The translations under genes and the position numbers were made by a program. Positions 49,238 through 58,877 of a DNA stretch of 64,000 nucleotides are shown here, piece after piece (within the stretch, counting starts at the first letter, position 1; the number at the start of each line of letters is the position of its first letter). Source of the stretch: Pseudomonas weihenstephanensis (GTDB taxonomy: Bacteria; Pseudomonadota; Gammaproteobacteria; Pseudomonadales; Pseudomonadaceae); the NCBI RefSeq assembly GCF_001043055.1, contig NZ_JYLF01000002.1, positions 496,001 to 560,000 on the forward strand, read 5' to 3'. The notes beneath the pieces are model-generated. The model did no database searches. It worked only from the letters and a program-made list of their open reading frames with translations, and was not told the origin of the DNA.

Positions 49238-50170
49238 ATGGCTGGGGTGATGGATGCGGTTAACCAGCGCACTCAACTGGTGGGGCAAAACCGCCTAGAG
49301 CTGTTGTTGTTTCGCCTGGACGGGCAGCAGTTGTACGGGATTAACGTGTTCAAAGTCCGCGAGGTGCTGCAATGCCCCAAGCTGACAGTGATGCCAAAAT
49401 CTCACCCGGTGGTCTGCGGTGTGGCGAGTATTCGGGGGGCGACCATTCCGATTCTCGACTTGGCGATGGCCACCGGCGCAGGCGCTTTGAAAGATCAAAG
49501 CAGCCCGTTTGTGATCATTACCGAGTACAACACTAAAACGCAGGGTTTTCTGGTGCGTTCGGTTGAGCGCATTGTCAACATGAACTGGGAGGAGATTCAT
49601 CCGCCACCCAAGGGCACCGGGCGTGATCACTACCTGACGGCGGTGACGCGGCTGGATGATCAGTTGGTCGAAATCATCGACGTTGAAAAAATCCTGTCTG
49701 AAGTTTCGCCCTCATCCGAAAGCATTTCGCACGGTGTAGTTGACGTTGAAACCCAGAGCAAAGCCGTGTCGTTGCGAGTGCTGACGGTGGATGACTCCTC
49801 AGTGGCGCGCAAGCAGGTAACACGTTGCCTGCAAACGGTCGGCGTTGAAGTGGTGTCGCTCAATGACGGCCGTCAGGCGCTGCAATACCTGAAGAACATG
49901 GTGGACGAAGGCAAAGACCCGTCAGAAGAGTTTCTGATGATGATCTCGGACATCGAGATGCCGGAAATGGACGGTTACACCCTGACGTCCGAAATCCGCA
50001 GCGATCCGCGCATGCAAAAGTTGCACATCATTCTGCATACTTCGTTGTCCGGGGTATTCAATCAGGCGATGGTCAAAAAAGTCGGCGCCAATGACTTTTT
50101 GGCAAAATTCCGCCCTGATGACCTGGCATCCCGGGTAGTTGACCGGATCAAAGAAGCAGACCACAGCTAG
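49238..50170 (+). CDS. cheV: Chemotaxis coupling protein CheV
   Basis: 310 residues. CheW-like domain (RLELLLFRLDGQQLYGINVFKVREVLQCP) followed by a receiver domain (VLTVDDSSVARKQVTRCLQT, phospho-Asp in MMISDIEMPEMDG, and K in KKVGANDFLAKF). It links receptors to CheA and is tuned by phosphorylation. The next gene is cheR; this pair next to flgBCDE is the standard Pseudomonas order. Confidence 0.95.
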   Translation: MAGVMDAVNQRTQLVGQNRLELLLFRLDGQQLYGINVFKVREVLQCPKLTVMPKSHPVVCGVASIRGATIPILDLAMATGAGALKDQSSPFVIITEYNTKTQGFLVRSVERIVNMNWEEIHPPPKGTGRDHYLTAVTRLDDQLVEIIDVEKILSEVSPSSESISHGVVDVETQSKAVSLRVLTVDDSSVARKQVTRCLQTVGVEVVSLNDGRQALQYLKNMVDEGKDPSEEFLMMISDIEMPEMDGYTLTSEIRSDPRMQKLHIILHTSLSGVFNQAMVKKVGANDFLAKFRPDDLASRVVDRIKEADHS

Positions 50171-50216
50171 GGGCTTGGCCCTTGGCGGTTAACACGATTG
50201 ATAGAGGCAGGATCAT

Positions 50217-51044
50217 TTGTCTACGGGTAATTTGGATTTTGAGCAGTTCCGGGTTTTCCTGGAAAAAGCCTGTGGCATTTTGCTAGGTGAGAACAAGCAG
50301 TACCTTGTTTCCAGCCGTCTCAACAAGCTGATGGAACAGCAAGGTATCAAGTCGCTGGGTGAGCTGATTCAGCGCATCCAGAGCCAGCCCCGCAGCGGGT
50401 TGCGTGAGCAGGTGGTCGATGCAATGACCACCAACGAAACCCTGTGGTTTCGCGATACCTACCCCTTTGAAGTGCTGAAGAACAAAGTCCTGCCTGAGCT
50501 GACCAAGGCTAATCCGGGTCAACGTTTACGTATCTGGTCGGCGGCGTGCTCTTCGGGGCAAGAGCCGTTTTCGCTGTCAATGGCCATTGATGAATATGAG
50601 CGCACCAACCTTGGGCAATTGAAGGCGGGCGTGCAGATTGTGGCCACCGACCTGTCCAGTTTGATGCTTAACACCTGCAAAACGGGCGAGTACGACAGCC
50701 TCGCGATTGGTCGTGGTTTGTCCCAGGAGCGCTTGCAACGTTACTTCGATCCGAAAGGGCCGGGGCGTTGGGTGATCAAGGCGCCGATCAAAAATCGCGT
50801 CGAGTTTCGCTCGTTCAACCTGCTGGACAGCTACGCCGGGTTGGGCAAGTTCGACATGGTGTTCTGCCGCAACGTGCTGATCTACTTCTCGGCGGAGGTC
50901 AAAAAAGACATCCTGTTGCGTATTCACAGCACCTTGAAGCCAGGGGGGTATCTGTTCCTCGGTGCATCCGAGGCATTGAACGGCTTGCCGGATCACTACC
51001 AGATGGTTCAGTGCAGTCCGGGCATCATCTATCAGGCTAAGTAA
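50217..51044 (+). CDS. cheR: Chemotaxis methyltransferase CheR
   Basis: 275 residues from TTG 50217. The alternative start is kept because MSTGNLDFEQFRVFLEKACGILLGENKQYLVSSRLNKL aligns with the family from this codon. SAM-dependent methylation of receptor glutamates. Motifs: NETLWFRD, LRIWSAACSSGQEPFSLSMAI (SAM loop), FDMVFCRNVLIYF and GGYLFLGASEAL. Ends with a terminator. Confidence 0.95.
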   Translation: MSTGNLDFEQFRVFLEKACGILLGENKQYLVSSRLNKLMEQQGIKSLGELIQRIQSQPRSGLREQVVDAMTTNETLWFRDTYPFEVLKNKVLPELTKANPGQRLRIWSAACSSGQEPFSLSMAIDEYERTNLGQLKAGVQIVATDLSSLMLNTCKTGEYDSLAIGRGLSQERLQRYFDPKGPGRWVIKAPIKNRVEFRSFNLLDSYAGLGKFDMVFCRNVLIYFSAEVKKDILLRIHSTLKPGGYLFLGASEALNGLPDHYQMVQCSPGIIYQAK

Positions 51045-51065
51045 GTCGATCTGCGCCACATCAAA

Positions 51066-51095
51066 ACGGGAGCCCGCAAGGCTCCCGTTTTTTTG
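51066..51095 (+). terminator. Terminator after cheR
   Basis: Stem acgggagcc and its exact complement around a 5-base loop, followed by T7, 21 bases after the cheR stop. Confidence 0.93.
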
Positions 51096-51253
51096 TGCGC
51101 CAGCGCCAGCGCGCTGTTCTATTCATGCTCTTGAGCGGTTGTCGAGGAACAAAGCGGCAGAAAAGCGGCAGTCGGCGGTCAGTCATTGCCGCTTTTCTGG
51201 CATTGGCGCAGCTCATCTCCTCGCAAAGCCTTGAAATATGGGGATGTGAAAAC

Positions 51254-51269
51254 TGGCACGGGGTTTGCT
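51254..51269 (+). promoter_or_regulatory. Sigma-54 promoter of the flgBCDE operon
   Basis: TGGCACG-N4-TTGCT matches the sigma-54 consensus at every fixed position. It lies 62 bp before the flgB ATG. In Pseudomonas this class of flagellar operon depends on RpoN and FleR or FleQ. Confidence 0.93.
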
Positions 51270-51330
51270 CTATCCACTGCATGTAAGACCTGAACCACAT
51301 TCTCAGGTCAGCCCACAAAGGTTTTCCGAC

Positions 51331-51738
51331 ATGAGCATCAGCTTCGATAAAGCGCTCGGTATCCATGAGCAAGCCCTTGGCTTTCGCGCACAGCGCGCCG
51401 AAGTCCTGGCGAACAACATCGCCAACGCCGATACCCCGAACTACAAGGCTCGGGACTTGGATTTTGCCTCTGTGCTTGCCGCACAGAGTGACAAAAACAA
51501 GAACGGCAGCTTTGCCTTGAACATGACCAACAGCCGCCATATCGAAGCTCAGGGCCTGAGCAGTGGCGACGAGTCATTGTTGTACCGCACGCCGATGCAG
51601 CCCTCTATCGACCAGAACACGGTGGATGCTCAGCTCGAACAATCGAACTACGCAGAGAATGCGGTCAACTTCCAGGCCAGCTTCACGCTGCTCAACAGCA
51701 AATTCAAAGGGCTGGTATCAGCCCTGCGCGGAGAGTAA
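51331..51738 (+). CDS. flgB: Flagellar proximal rod protein FlgB
   Basis: 135 residues from ATG 51331. MSISFDKALGIHEQALGFRAQRAEVLANNIANADTPNYKARD is the rod N-terminal signature; the C-terminal helix is VNFQASFTLLNSKFKGLVSALRGE. Four bases before flgC. Confidence 0.96.
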   Translation: MSISFDKALGIHEQALGFRAQRAEVLANNIANADTPNYKARDLDFASVLAAQSDKNKNGSFALNMTNSRHIEAQGLSSGDESLLYRTPMQPSIDQNTVDAQLEQSNYAENAVNFQASFTLLNSKFKGLVSALRGE

Positions 51739-51741
51739 TCC

Positions 51742-52185
51742 ATGTCTCTAGCCAGTGTTTTCAATATTGCCGGTAGCGGCATGAGCGCTCAGACCACTCG
51801 ACTGAACACCGTCGCCAGTAACATCGCCAACGCCGAGACCGTTTCGTCGAGCATCGACCAAACCTACCGCGCCCGTCACCCGGTGTTCGCCACCATGTTT
51901 CAGGGCGCGCAAAGCGGTAACGGCGGTTCGCTGTTCCAGAATCAGGACGCAGCCGGGCAGGGCGTACAAGTGCTGGGCGTGGTCGAAGACCAAAGCAACC
52001 TCGACGCCCGCTACGAGCCGAACCATCCTTCTGCCGACGCCAAAGGGTATGTGTACTACCCCAACGTCAACGTGGTTGAAGAAATGGCTGACATGATTTC
52101 CGCCAGTCGTTCGTTCCAGACCAACGCCGAAATGATGAACACCGCCAAAACCATGATGCAGAAGGTACTGACCCTGGGTCAGTGA
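51742..52185 (+). CDS. flgC: Flagellar proximal rod protein FlgC
   Basis: 147 residues. LASVFNIAGSGMSAQTTRLNTVASNIANAETV and the ending ISASRSFQTNAEMMNTAKTMMQKVLTLGQ are typical. Forms the rod with FlgB, FlgF and FlgG. Confidence 0.96.
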   Translation: MSLASVFNIAGSGMSAQTTRLNTVASNIANAETVSSSIDQTYRARHPVFATMFQGAQSGNGGSLFQNQDAAGQGVQVLGVVEDQSNLDARYEPNHPSADAKGYVYYPNVNVVEEMADMISASRSFQTNAEMMNTAKTMMQKVLTLGQ

Positions 52186-52200
52186 TAAGGAACGACGCAA

Positions 52201-52929
52201 ATGAGTGTGACCGATTCCGTCAGCAACAAAACCCTCAATCAGGTGCTGGCCAACTCTGCCCAGGCTAAAACCAAGGACACCAGCCTGGCGGCGGCGTCCA
52301 AGGCAGTTGCCGGCAACGATAAAGCCCTGGGCAAGGATGCGTTCTTGCAACTGCTGGTCACCCAGCTGAAAAACCAGAACCCGCTGGACCCGCAAGACAA
52401 CACCGCGTTCGTCGCGCAGTTGGCGCAGTTCAGCAGCCTGGAAGGCATCACCACTCTCAATGACTCGGTGAACGCCATCACCGGCGGCTTGCAGTCCTCG
52501 CAAGCCTTGCAGGCGTCGTCGCTGGTGGGCCGTTCGGTGATCGTGCAAACCGGTGAAGCGTTGGTCGATACCGCCAGCGAAAAACCGTTCAACGGCACGG
52601 TCGTGGTGAAAGAGGCAGACACCAAGCCAACCATCACCATCACCGATGCAGACGGCGAACTGGTCAGAACGATTCAGATGCCCGCACAGAAAGCCGGCAA
52701 TGTCGACTTCACCTGGGACGGCAAAAATGATGACGGTGAGCTGATGCCTAAAGGTAACTACACCTTTACCGCCTCGTCTAAAACCGACACCACCACCACG
52801 GCGCTCACCACCTACCTGCCCGCCACAGTTAACAGTGTGACGCTGAGCAAAACCGGCGGTGAAATCATGCTCAATCTCGCAGGTCTGGGCAGCATTGGCA
52901 TGTCCAAAGTCCAGACCATTGGCCTCTAA
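52201..52929 (+). CDS. flgD: Flagellar hook assembly scaffold FlgD
   Basis: 242 residues. The conserved LGKDAFLQLLVTQLKNQNPLDPQDNTAFVAQLAQFSSLEGI is followed by a FlgD Ig-like domain (FTWDGKNDDGELMPKGNYTFTA). It caps the growing hook and is later discarded. Confidence 0.95.
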   Translation: MSVTDSVSNKTLNQVLANSAQAKTKDTSLAAASKAVAGNDKALGKDAFLQLLVTQLKNQNPLDPQDNTAFVAQLAQFSSLEGITTLNDSVNAITGGLQSSQALQASSLVGRSVIVQTGEALVDTASEKPFNGTVVVKEADTKPTITITDADGELVRTIQMPAQKAGNVDFTWDGKNDDGELMPKGNYTFTASSKTDTTTTALTTYLPATVNSVTLSKTGGEIMLNLAGLGSIGMSKVQTIGL

Positions 52930-52958
52930 GCCGACCCATACGCCTCAAGGAGTGAAAC

Positions 52959-54287
52959 ATGTCTTTTAATATCGGCCTTAGCGGCCTCTATGCGGCCAAC
53001 AAACAACTCGACGTTACCGGCAACAACATTGCCAACGTTGCCACCAGCGGTTTCAAAGCGTCGCGCGCCGAGTTCTCGGATATTTACTCGGCGAGCAAGC
53101 TGGGCGTCGGCAGCAAGACCATCGGCAGCGGTGTGAACCTGGCCAACGTCTCGCAGAACTTTGCCCAAGGTTCGATCAACAACACCGGCAACCTGCTGGA
53201 CATGGGCATTCAGGGCAGCGGCTTTTTCGTGCTGAGCGAAAACGGCTCGCTGAGCTACACCCGTGCCGGTACGTTCAAGGCCGATAAAGAAGGCTACGTC
53301 ACCAACACTGATGGCAGCGCGCGGTTGCAGGGTTACGGCGTTGACGCCAACGGCAAAATCATCAATGGCGTGCTGACGGACCTGCGTATCGACACCTCGA
53401 ACCTGGCGCCCAAGGCGAGCGGCTCGGTGGACTCGACCATCAACCTGAACTCGACCAGCGATGTGGTCGATCAGGTGAAAAACCCGTTCGACCCTTCAAA
53501 GCTTGAAACCTACAGCAAAAAATTCAGCACCACTGTTTACGATACTCAGGGCAACCCGCACCCGATGGATCAGTACATGGTGAAAACCGATTCCAACACC
53601 TGGAAAACTTACACCCTGATCGATGGCCGCAACCCGGACGGCAGCCCGGTCACGGGTAAAGATGCCGAGGCCCCGGTCGCCTCGACCATGGTCTTCGACT
53701 CGGCAGGCGCGCTGACCAGCGTCACCACGCCTGACCCGGACCCGACCAAGCCAGACATCATCAGCAGCACCCTGACGGTGGGTAACTGGATGCCAGGAGC
53801 CGAGGTTAACGGTAAGTGGGTGTCCAACGGTGCCGCCTCCAAAGATGGCGGTATTGCCATCAACATGGCCAAAACCACCCAGTACAACACCGACACCTCG
53901 CGTAACCCGCCGACCCAGGACGGTTATGCCACTGGCCAGATCACCAACCTGACTATCGACGGTTCGGGCGTGATGTTTGCCAACTTCAGCAACAACCAGA
54001 GCCGTGCCATTGGCCAGATCTCGCTCGCCAGCTTCACCAACGAGCAAGGTTTGCAGCCTATCGGCGGTACAGCCTGGAAAGAAACCTTCGCCTCGGGTCA
54101 GGCCGGTTACGATGCACCGCAAATCGGCAGCCTGGGCGCCATCAAGTCCAACTCGCTGGAAGACTCCAACGTCAACCTGACCAACGAACTGGTTGACCTG
54201 ATTAAAGCGCAGAGCAACTACCAGGCCAACGCCAAAACCATCTCCACCCAGAGCACCATCATGCAGACCATCATTCAGATGACCTGA
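52959..54287 (+). CDS. flgE: Flagellar hook protein FlgE
   Basis: 442 residues. N-terminal rod/hook signature MSFNIGLSGLYAANKQLDVTGNNIANVATSGFKASRAEF, the insert domains, and the C-terminal ELVDLIKAQSNYQANAKTISTQSTIMQTIIQMT. It polymerises into the hook. The strong terminator after it ends the flgBCDE unit; flgF onward is not in this window. Confidence 0.96.
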   Translation: MSFNIGLSGLYAANKQLDVTGNNIANVATSGFKASRAEFSDIYSASKLGVGSKTIGSGVNLANVSQNFAQGSINNTGNLLDMGIQGSGFFVLSENGSLSYTRAGTFKADKEGYVTNTDGSARLQGYGVDANGKIINGVLTDLRIDTSNLAPKASGSVDSTINLNSTSDVVDQVKNPFDPSKLETYSKKFSTTVYDTQGNPHPMDQYMVKTDSNTWKTYTLIDGRNPDGSPVTGKDAEAPVASTMVFDSAGALTSVTTPDPDPTKPDIISSTLTVGNWMPGAEVNGKWVSNGAASKDGGIAINMAKTTQYNTDTSRNPPTQDGYATGQITNLTIDGSGVMFANFSNNQSRAIGQISLASFTNEQGLQPIGGTAWKETFASGQAGYDAPQIGSLGAIKSNSLEDSNVNLTNELVDLIKAQSNYQANAKTISTQSTIMQTIIQMT

Positions 54288-54305
54288 TGCGTTAGCGCTC
54301 CACAG

Positions 54306-54332
54306 AAAACCCCTCGTAAGAGGGGTTTTTTT
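54306..54332 (+). terminator. Terminator after flgE
   Basis: Stem aacccct-cgtaag-aggggtt followed by T7, 18 bases after flgE. The flagellar cluster is interrupted here: an unrelated gene and nrdA follow. Confidence 0.93.
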
Positions 54333-54464
54333 GTGTCTCAAACACACATTCTGTCCAGCAGCGGCTGTTCAAATATTGACATGCTTGTAATAGGAACCTC
54401 GCGAGACTGCCCGCCACTGATTTAGGTGGAGCCTGATGGCTCGCCAATCTAGGGAGGACAGGAT

Positions 54465-55550
54465 ATGAATGTTTCTGGAATACACCGGCGGAGTGCAGCA
54501 AACGATGCATTTTATTCACTGGTAGGCCCCGCAGCCAGAGCAGACCCGGTAGGGTCTGAGGTGAATGCCAGTACGGTGAAGAAGCTGCTTAACGAGTTGT
54601 TTGATGTTATGAGACCAACTCGGGATCATAGGATTAAAGAACTGACTGAGAAGCTGGAGGCGCTTCGCACAAAGCTCGGTGATGAAAAATTTAAAGAAAT
54701 TCTTGATCAGTTGCGCAAAGAAGCAGAGGCCTCGGTAGAGTTTCTTGAGTTTCTACGCAGATTGATTAAGTCGATGTGGCAGGATGACGACGTCCCGCCG
54801 CCAAGTCCGGGTCCAAGTCCAAGTCCAAGTCCAGGTCCAAGCCCAGGCATTAACCCGTCTCCGATAGGTCCGGGCGACAGGGTGAGCAACAAGCCGATTA
54901 CTGACGGTGCTAAATATTTCAACTACAAACCTGATCATTCCGATCCGGGCAAACAGCCTGCCAACATCTGGAGCGGCTTCAGTCAGGGACCTGACGGAAA
55001 TTGCATTACGGTTTCGGCCATCAAGGCCGCCATGATGGCTGCAGGGCAGAAACCCACGGATATTTTCAAAGATGTGAGCGAAACGGCCAATGGCTTTAAC
55101 GTCACCATGCGCGATGGGTTTTCGCTTCATTTGACCAAGGATGAGTTGAGAGTGGCTGCCAGAGAGGCTCGCTTCAAGGGTGATGATCCGAAAATGATGA
55201 CCGATGCCAATTTCTTGTACGCAGCCAGTGCCAAGCGTGCACAAATGGAAGGCAACGACGGGCGGCGGAACATGACGTTCCAGCAGGCGGCCCAGAGTCT
55301 CAACGATGGGGAGCACGCAGATGAAGGTTTGCAGCGTCTTGGACTGAAGAATTACGTTCGCAGAACCTCGGCGGCAGAGCTGGCTTCTGGCCAGTTGGGC
55401 GTCATCAATCGCAATGCTCACTCGATGGCGGTCATCGACGGTCGCGAAGAGCGTTGGGGGAAGCGTGGTGGATACCCACCGTCGTTCTACAACGATGCGT
55501 ATGCCCTGGACTCGGCAGGTTTGCGCCGTGACAAGCTTAGGGCCGCCTGA
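54465..55550 (+). CDS. Putative cysteine-protease-like effector
   Basis: 361 residues (aggacagga upstream). N-terminal helical region with a coiled coil (IKELTEKLEALRTKLGDEKFKEIL, about 52-76), then a Pro-Ser-Gly linker PPSPGPSPSPSPGPSPG (about 112-128), then a globular domain. In it Cys180 (QGPDGNCITVSAIKAAM) and His319 (NRNAHSMAVIDG), with Asp325 or an Asn/Asp near YNDAYAL, look like a papain/C2-type triad. No signal peptide is visible, as in type III or VI effectors. The domain is one I associate with unnamed Pseudomonas proteins, not a characterised one. The N-terminal half is AT-richer than the neighbours, suggesting transfer. Confidence 0.6.
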   Translation: MNVSGIHRRSAANDAFYSLVGPAARADPVGSEVNASTVKKLLNELFDVMRPTRDHRIKELTEKLEALRTKLGDEKFKEILDQLRKEAEASVEFLEFLRRLIKSMWQDDDVPPPSPGPSPSPSPGPSPGINPSPIGPGDRVSNKPITDGAKYFNYKPDHSDPGKQPANIWSGFSQGPDGNCITVSAIKAAMMAAGQKPTDIFKDVSETANGFNVTMRDGFSLHLTKDELRVAAREARFKGDDPKMMTDANFLYAASAKRAQMEGNDGRRNMTFQQAAQSLNDGEHADEGLQRLGLKNYVRRTSAAELASGQLGVINRNAHSMAVIDGREERWGKRGGYPPSFYNDAYALDSAGLRRDKLRAA

Positions 55551-55574
55551 GGCGCGGTATTTTTAAGGCAAAAG

Positions 55575-55611
55575 AAAACCCCCGACAAGCCTGAGGGCTT
55601 GTCGGGGGTTT
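55575..55611. terminator. Bidirectional terminator between effector-like gene and nrdA
   Basis: aacccccgacaagcc and its complement around tga. T-rich on both sides, stronger leftward (TTTTCTTTT), so it ends nrdA as well as the + strand gene. Confidence 0.9.
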
Positions 55612-55645
55612 GGTGTAAGCGCCGCGAGGCGCTTACCGATTCAGC

Positions 55646-58519
55646 TTATTGACACGCTTCGCAATCCGGCTCGTCAATCGCGCACGCTTTTGGCACTGGG
55701 GCCGGGCCTGCTGGCGCAGCAGCGACGTCTTCGCTGTTGTTGCCGTTCGATACAGCGTTGAGCTTGCCAGTGTTGACCGTGGACTTCTCGGTGCTGGTCG
55801 CCGCCAGTGCACGGAGGTAGTAGGTGGTTTTCAGGCCACGGTACCAAGCCATACGGTAGGTCACGTCCAGTTTTTTGCCCGAAGCGCCTGCGATGTACAG
55901 GTTCAGCGACTGAGCCTGGTCGATCCACTTTTGACGACGGCTGGCCGCGTCGACGATCCACTTGGTGTCCACTTCAAATGCAGTCGCATACAGCTCTTTG
56001 AGCGCTTGCGGGATGCGTTCGATCTGCTGCACCGAACCGTCGTAGTACTTCAGGTCGTTGATCATGACCGAGTCCCACAGACCGCGAGCCTTAAGATCGC
56101 GAACCAGGTACGGGTTGATCACGGTGAACTCGCCCGACAGGTTCGATTTCACATACAGGTTTTGATAGGTCGGTTCGATCGACTGCGACACGCCGGTAAT
56201 GTTGGCGATGGTGGCGGTCGGTGCGATGGCCATGATGTTGGAGTTACGAATGCCGTTCTGTACACGGGCGCGAACCGGTGCCCAGTCCAGGGATTCGTTC
56301 AGGTCAACGTCAATGTACTTCTGGCCGCGCTGCTCGATCAGGATCTGTTGCGAATCCAGTGGCAGGATGCCTTTGGACCACAGCGAACCCTGGAACGTCT
56401 CGTAAGCGCCACGCTCGTCAGCCAGGTCGCACGACGCCTGAATGGCGTAGTAGCTGACGGCTTCCATCGACTTGTCGGCAAACTCGACAGCCGCCTGGGA
56501 GGCGTACGGAATGTGTTGCAGGTACAGAGCGTCCTGGAAGCCCATGATCCCCAGGCCGACAGGGCGGTGCTTGAAGTTCGAGTTACGCGCTTGCGGCACC
56601 GAGTAGTAGTTGATGTCGATCACGTTGTCGAGCATGCGCACGGCCACGTCGATGGTGCGCTTGAGCTTGGCGGTGTCCAGCTTGCCGTCCTTGATGTGGT
56701 TCGGCAGGTTGATCGACCCCAGGTTGCAAACAGCGATCTCGTCCTTGTTGGTGTTCAAGGTGATCTCGGTGCACAGGTTCGAGCTGTGAACCACGCCCAC
56801 GTGCTGCTGCGGGCTGCGCAGGTTGCACGGGTCTTTGAAGGTCAGCCACGGGTGGCCGGTTTCAAACAGCATGGACAGCATTTTGCGCCACAGGTCTTTG
56901 GCCTGAATGGTCTTGAACAGCTTGATCTTGCCAGGGTACTGAGACAGTGCTTCGTAGTACTCGTAACGCTCTTCGAAGGCTTTACCGGTCAGGTCGTGCA
57001 GATCCGGTACTTCGGAGGGCGAGAACAGGGTCCACGGGCCGTCATCGAAGACGCGCTTCATGAACAGGTCAGGGATCCAGTTGGCGGTGTTCATGTCGTG
57101 GGTGCGACGACGGTCATCACCGGTGTTCTTGCGCAGCTCGATGAACTCTTCGATGTCCATGTGCCAGGTTTCAAGGTAAGCGCACACGGCGCCTTTACGC
57201 TTGCCACCCTGGTTAACGGCAACGGCGGTGTCGTTCACCACTTTGAGGAACGGCACAACACCCTGGGATTTGCCGTTGGTGCCTTTGATCCACGAACCCA
57301 GCGCACGGACTGGCGTCCAGTCGTTGCCCAGGCCACCGGCGAATTTGGACAGCATGGCGTTGTCGTGGATCGCGTGGTAGATGCCCGACAGGTCATCCGG
57401 CACGGTGGTCAGGTAGCAGCTCGACAGCTGTGGCCGCTGAGTACCGGCGTTGAACAGTGTCGGCGTCGAAGACATGTAGTCGAAGGACGACAGCAAGTTG
57501 TAGAACTCGATGGCGCGGTCTTCTTTTTGCTTCTCTTCGATCGCAAGGCCCATGGCCACGCGCATGAAGAAGATTTGTGGCAGTTCGAAACGCACGCCAT
57601 CCTTGTGGATGAAGTAACGGTCGTACAGGGTTTGCAGGCCCAGGTAGGTGAACTGCTGATCGCGCTCGTGGTTGATCGCCTGGCCCAGTTTCTCCAGGTC
57701 GAAGGTCGCCAGAATCGGGTTCAGCAGGTCGAACTCAATACCCTTGGCGATGTAGGCAGGCAGGGCCTTGGCGTACAGGTCAGCCATTTCGTGGTGAGTG
57801 GCGCTTTCGGCCACTTGCAGGAAGCTCAAGCCTTCGGCACGTAAGGTGTCCATCAGCAGGCGAGCAGTCACGAACGAGTAATTGGGCTCGCGCTCAACCA
57901 GGGTACGGGCAGTCATCACCAGGGCGGTGTTGACGTCGCTCAGGGCCACGCCGTCGTACAGGTTTTTCAGGGTTTCGCGCTGGATCAGGTCGCCATCGAC
58001 TTCTTCCAGGCCTTCGCAGGCTTCGGTGACGATGGTGTTCAGGCGGCCCATGTCGAGCGGTGCAAAGGTGCCGTCGGCGCGCGTGATGCGGATCGAGGGG
58101 TGAGCGACAACAGCGTCGGCAGCAGGTGCGCGCGTGGCACGTTCTTTGGAGCGGGCATCGCGGTAGATCACATAGTCACGGGCTACTTTCTGCTCGCCGG
58201 CGCGCATCAGGGCCAGTTCAACCTGGTCCTGGATTTCTTCGATGTGGATGGTGCCACCCGATGGCATGCGGCGCTTGAACGTCGCAGTGACTTGTTCGGT
58301 CAAGCGGGCAACGGTGTCGTGGATGCGCGACGAAGCGGCGGCATTGCCGCCTTCAACTGCAAGAAACGCTTTGGTGATGGCGACGGTGATCTTGTCATCG
58401 GTGTAAGGAACCACGGTTCCGTTACGTTTGATCACGCGCAATTGGCCTGGCGCGGTCGCAGATAGATCCAGATTTGAATCAGAACCCTGCGAGTTCTCGC
58501 GAGTTGTGTCGGTTTGCAT
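55646..58519 (-). CDS. nrdA: Class Ia ribonucleotide reductase, alpha subunit
   Basis: 957 residues from ATG 58519, chosen because GGAG lies 8 bases upstream. Reduces ribonucleoside diphosphates with NrdB. Two tandem ATP-cone domains are visible: LRVIKRNGTVVPYTDDKITVAITKAF (about 27-52) and IRITRADGTFAPLDMGRLNTIVTEAC (about 143-168). Then the barrel with SSCYLTTVPDDL, the radical-site region SSNLCTEITLNTNKDEIAVCNLGSINL, and the C-terminal redox pair CEAC. The long length comes from the second cone, as in P. aeruginosa NrdA. nrdB is not in the window to the left; the effector-like gene is there instead. Confidence 0.96.
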   Translation of the reverse strand: MQTDTTRENSQGSDSNLDLSATAPGQLRVIKRNGTVVPYTDDKITVAITKAFLAVEGGNAAASSRIHDTVARLTEQVTATFKRRMPSGGTIHIEEIQDQVELALMRAGEQKVARDYVIYRDARSKERATRAPAADAVVAHPSIRITRADGTFAPLDMGRLNTIVTEACEGLEEVDGDLIQRETLKNLYDGVALSDVNTALVMTARTLVEREPNYSFVTARLLMDTLRAEGLSFLQVAESATHHEMADLYAKALPAYIAKGIEFDLLNPILATFDLEKLGQAINHERDQQFTYLGLQTLYDRYFIHKDGVRFELPQIFFMRVAMGLAIEEKQKEDRAIEFYNLLSSFDYMSSTPTLFNAGTQRPQLSSCYLTTVPDDLSGIYHAIHDNAMLSKFAGGLGNDWTPVRALGSWIKGTNGKSQGVVPFLKVVNDTAVAVNQGGKRKGAVCAYLETWHMDIEEFIELRKNTGDDRRRTHDMNTANWIPDLFMKRVFDDGPWTLFSPSEVPDLHDLTGKAFEERYEYYEALSQYPGKIKLFKTIQAKDLWRKMLSMLFETGHPWLTFKDPCNLRSPQQHVGVVHSSNLCTEITLNTNKDEIAVCNLGSINLPNHIKDGKLDTAKLKRTIDVAVRMLDNVIDINYYSVPQARNSNFKHRPVGLGIMGFQDALYLQHIPYASQAAVEFADKSMEAVSYYAIQASCDLADERGAYETFQGSLWSKGILPLDSQQILIEQRGQKYIDVDLNESLDWAPVRARVQNGIRNSNIMAIAPTATIANITGVSQSIEPTYQNLYVKSNLSGEFTVINPYLVRDLKARGLWDSVMINDLKYYDGSVQQIERIPQALKELYATAFEVDTKWIVDAASRRQKWIDQAQSLNLYIAGASGKKLDVTYRMAWYRGLKTTYYLRALAATSTEKSTVNTGKLNAVSNGNNSEDVAAAPAGPAPVPKACAIDEPDCEACQ

Positions 58520-58877
58520 GGGTGTCTCCACGTTCTCTATGTTTATTTGGGCGCCTCAAAAAGGTGCCCACCGTTGCGTCCTGAAGCACTACAACCGGTG
58601 GTTAACCGGGCATACCAACCTCGGGACGTACAGAAAGGGGTGTATTGGGCCGCTTCCTTGCCGAAGTTTTGGGTTTGCGCGTACCGCCTCAAACCTTATT
58701 CCTGGTGGGTGACAGTTATGGACTGCAACACCCGGGCCGCATTCCGGCATCAGCCAAAAAACGGTTGCCATCCGCATGAGCGGTTTGGGCTTTGAAAACT
58801 GCGTTTGGTTCAACCCTACAGGCGCGAGAAAAGGGCTTGAAATTCGCGACTGGGTTGTGTTGGGTTTTTGCCCTGAA

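Noticed and set aside
54794..54848. Short tandem repeat (ccaagt/ccaggt units), possible phase-variable tract
   Set aside because: It encodes the Pro-Ser-Gly linker in frame with mixed six-base units; more simply explained as a low-complexity linker.
55649..57844. 731-codon open frame on the + strand opposite nrdA
   Set aside because: Codon shadow of nrdA; low-complexity Val/Gly/Arg composition and no recognised domain.
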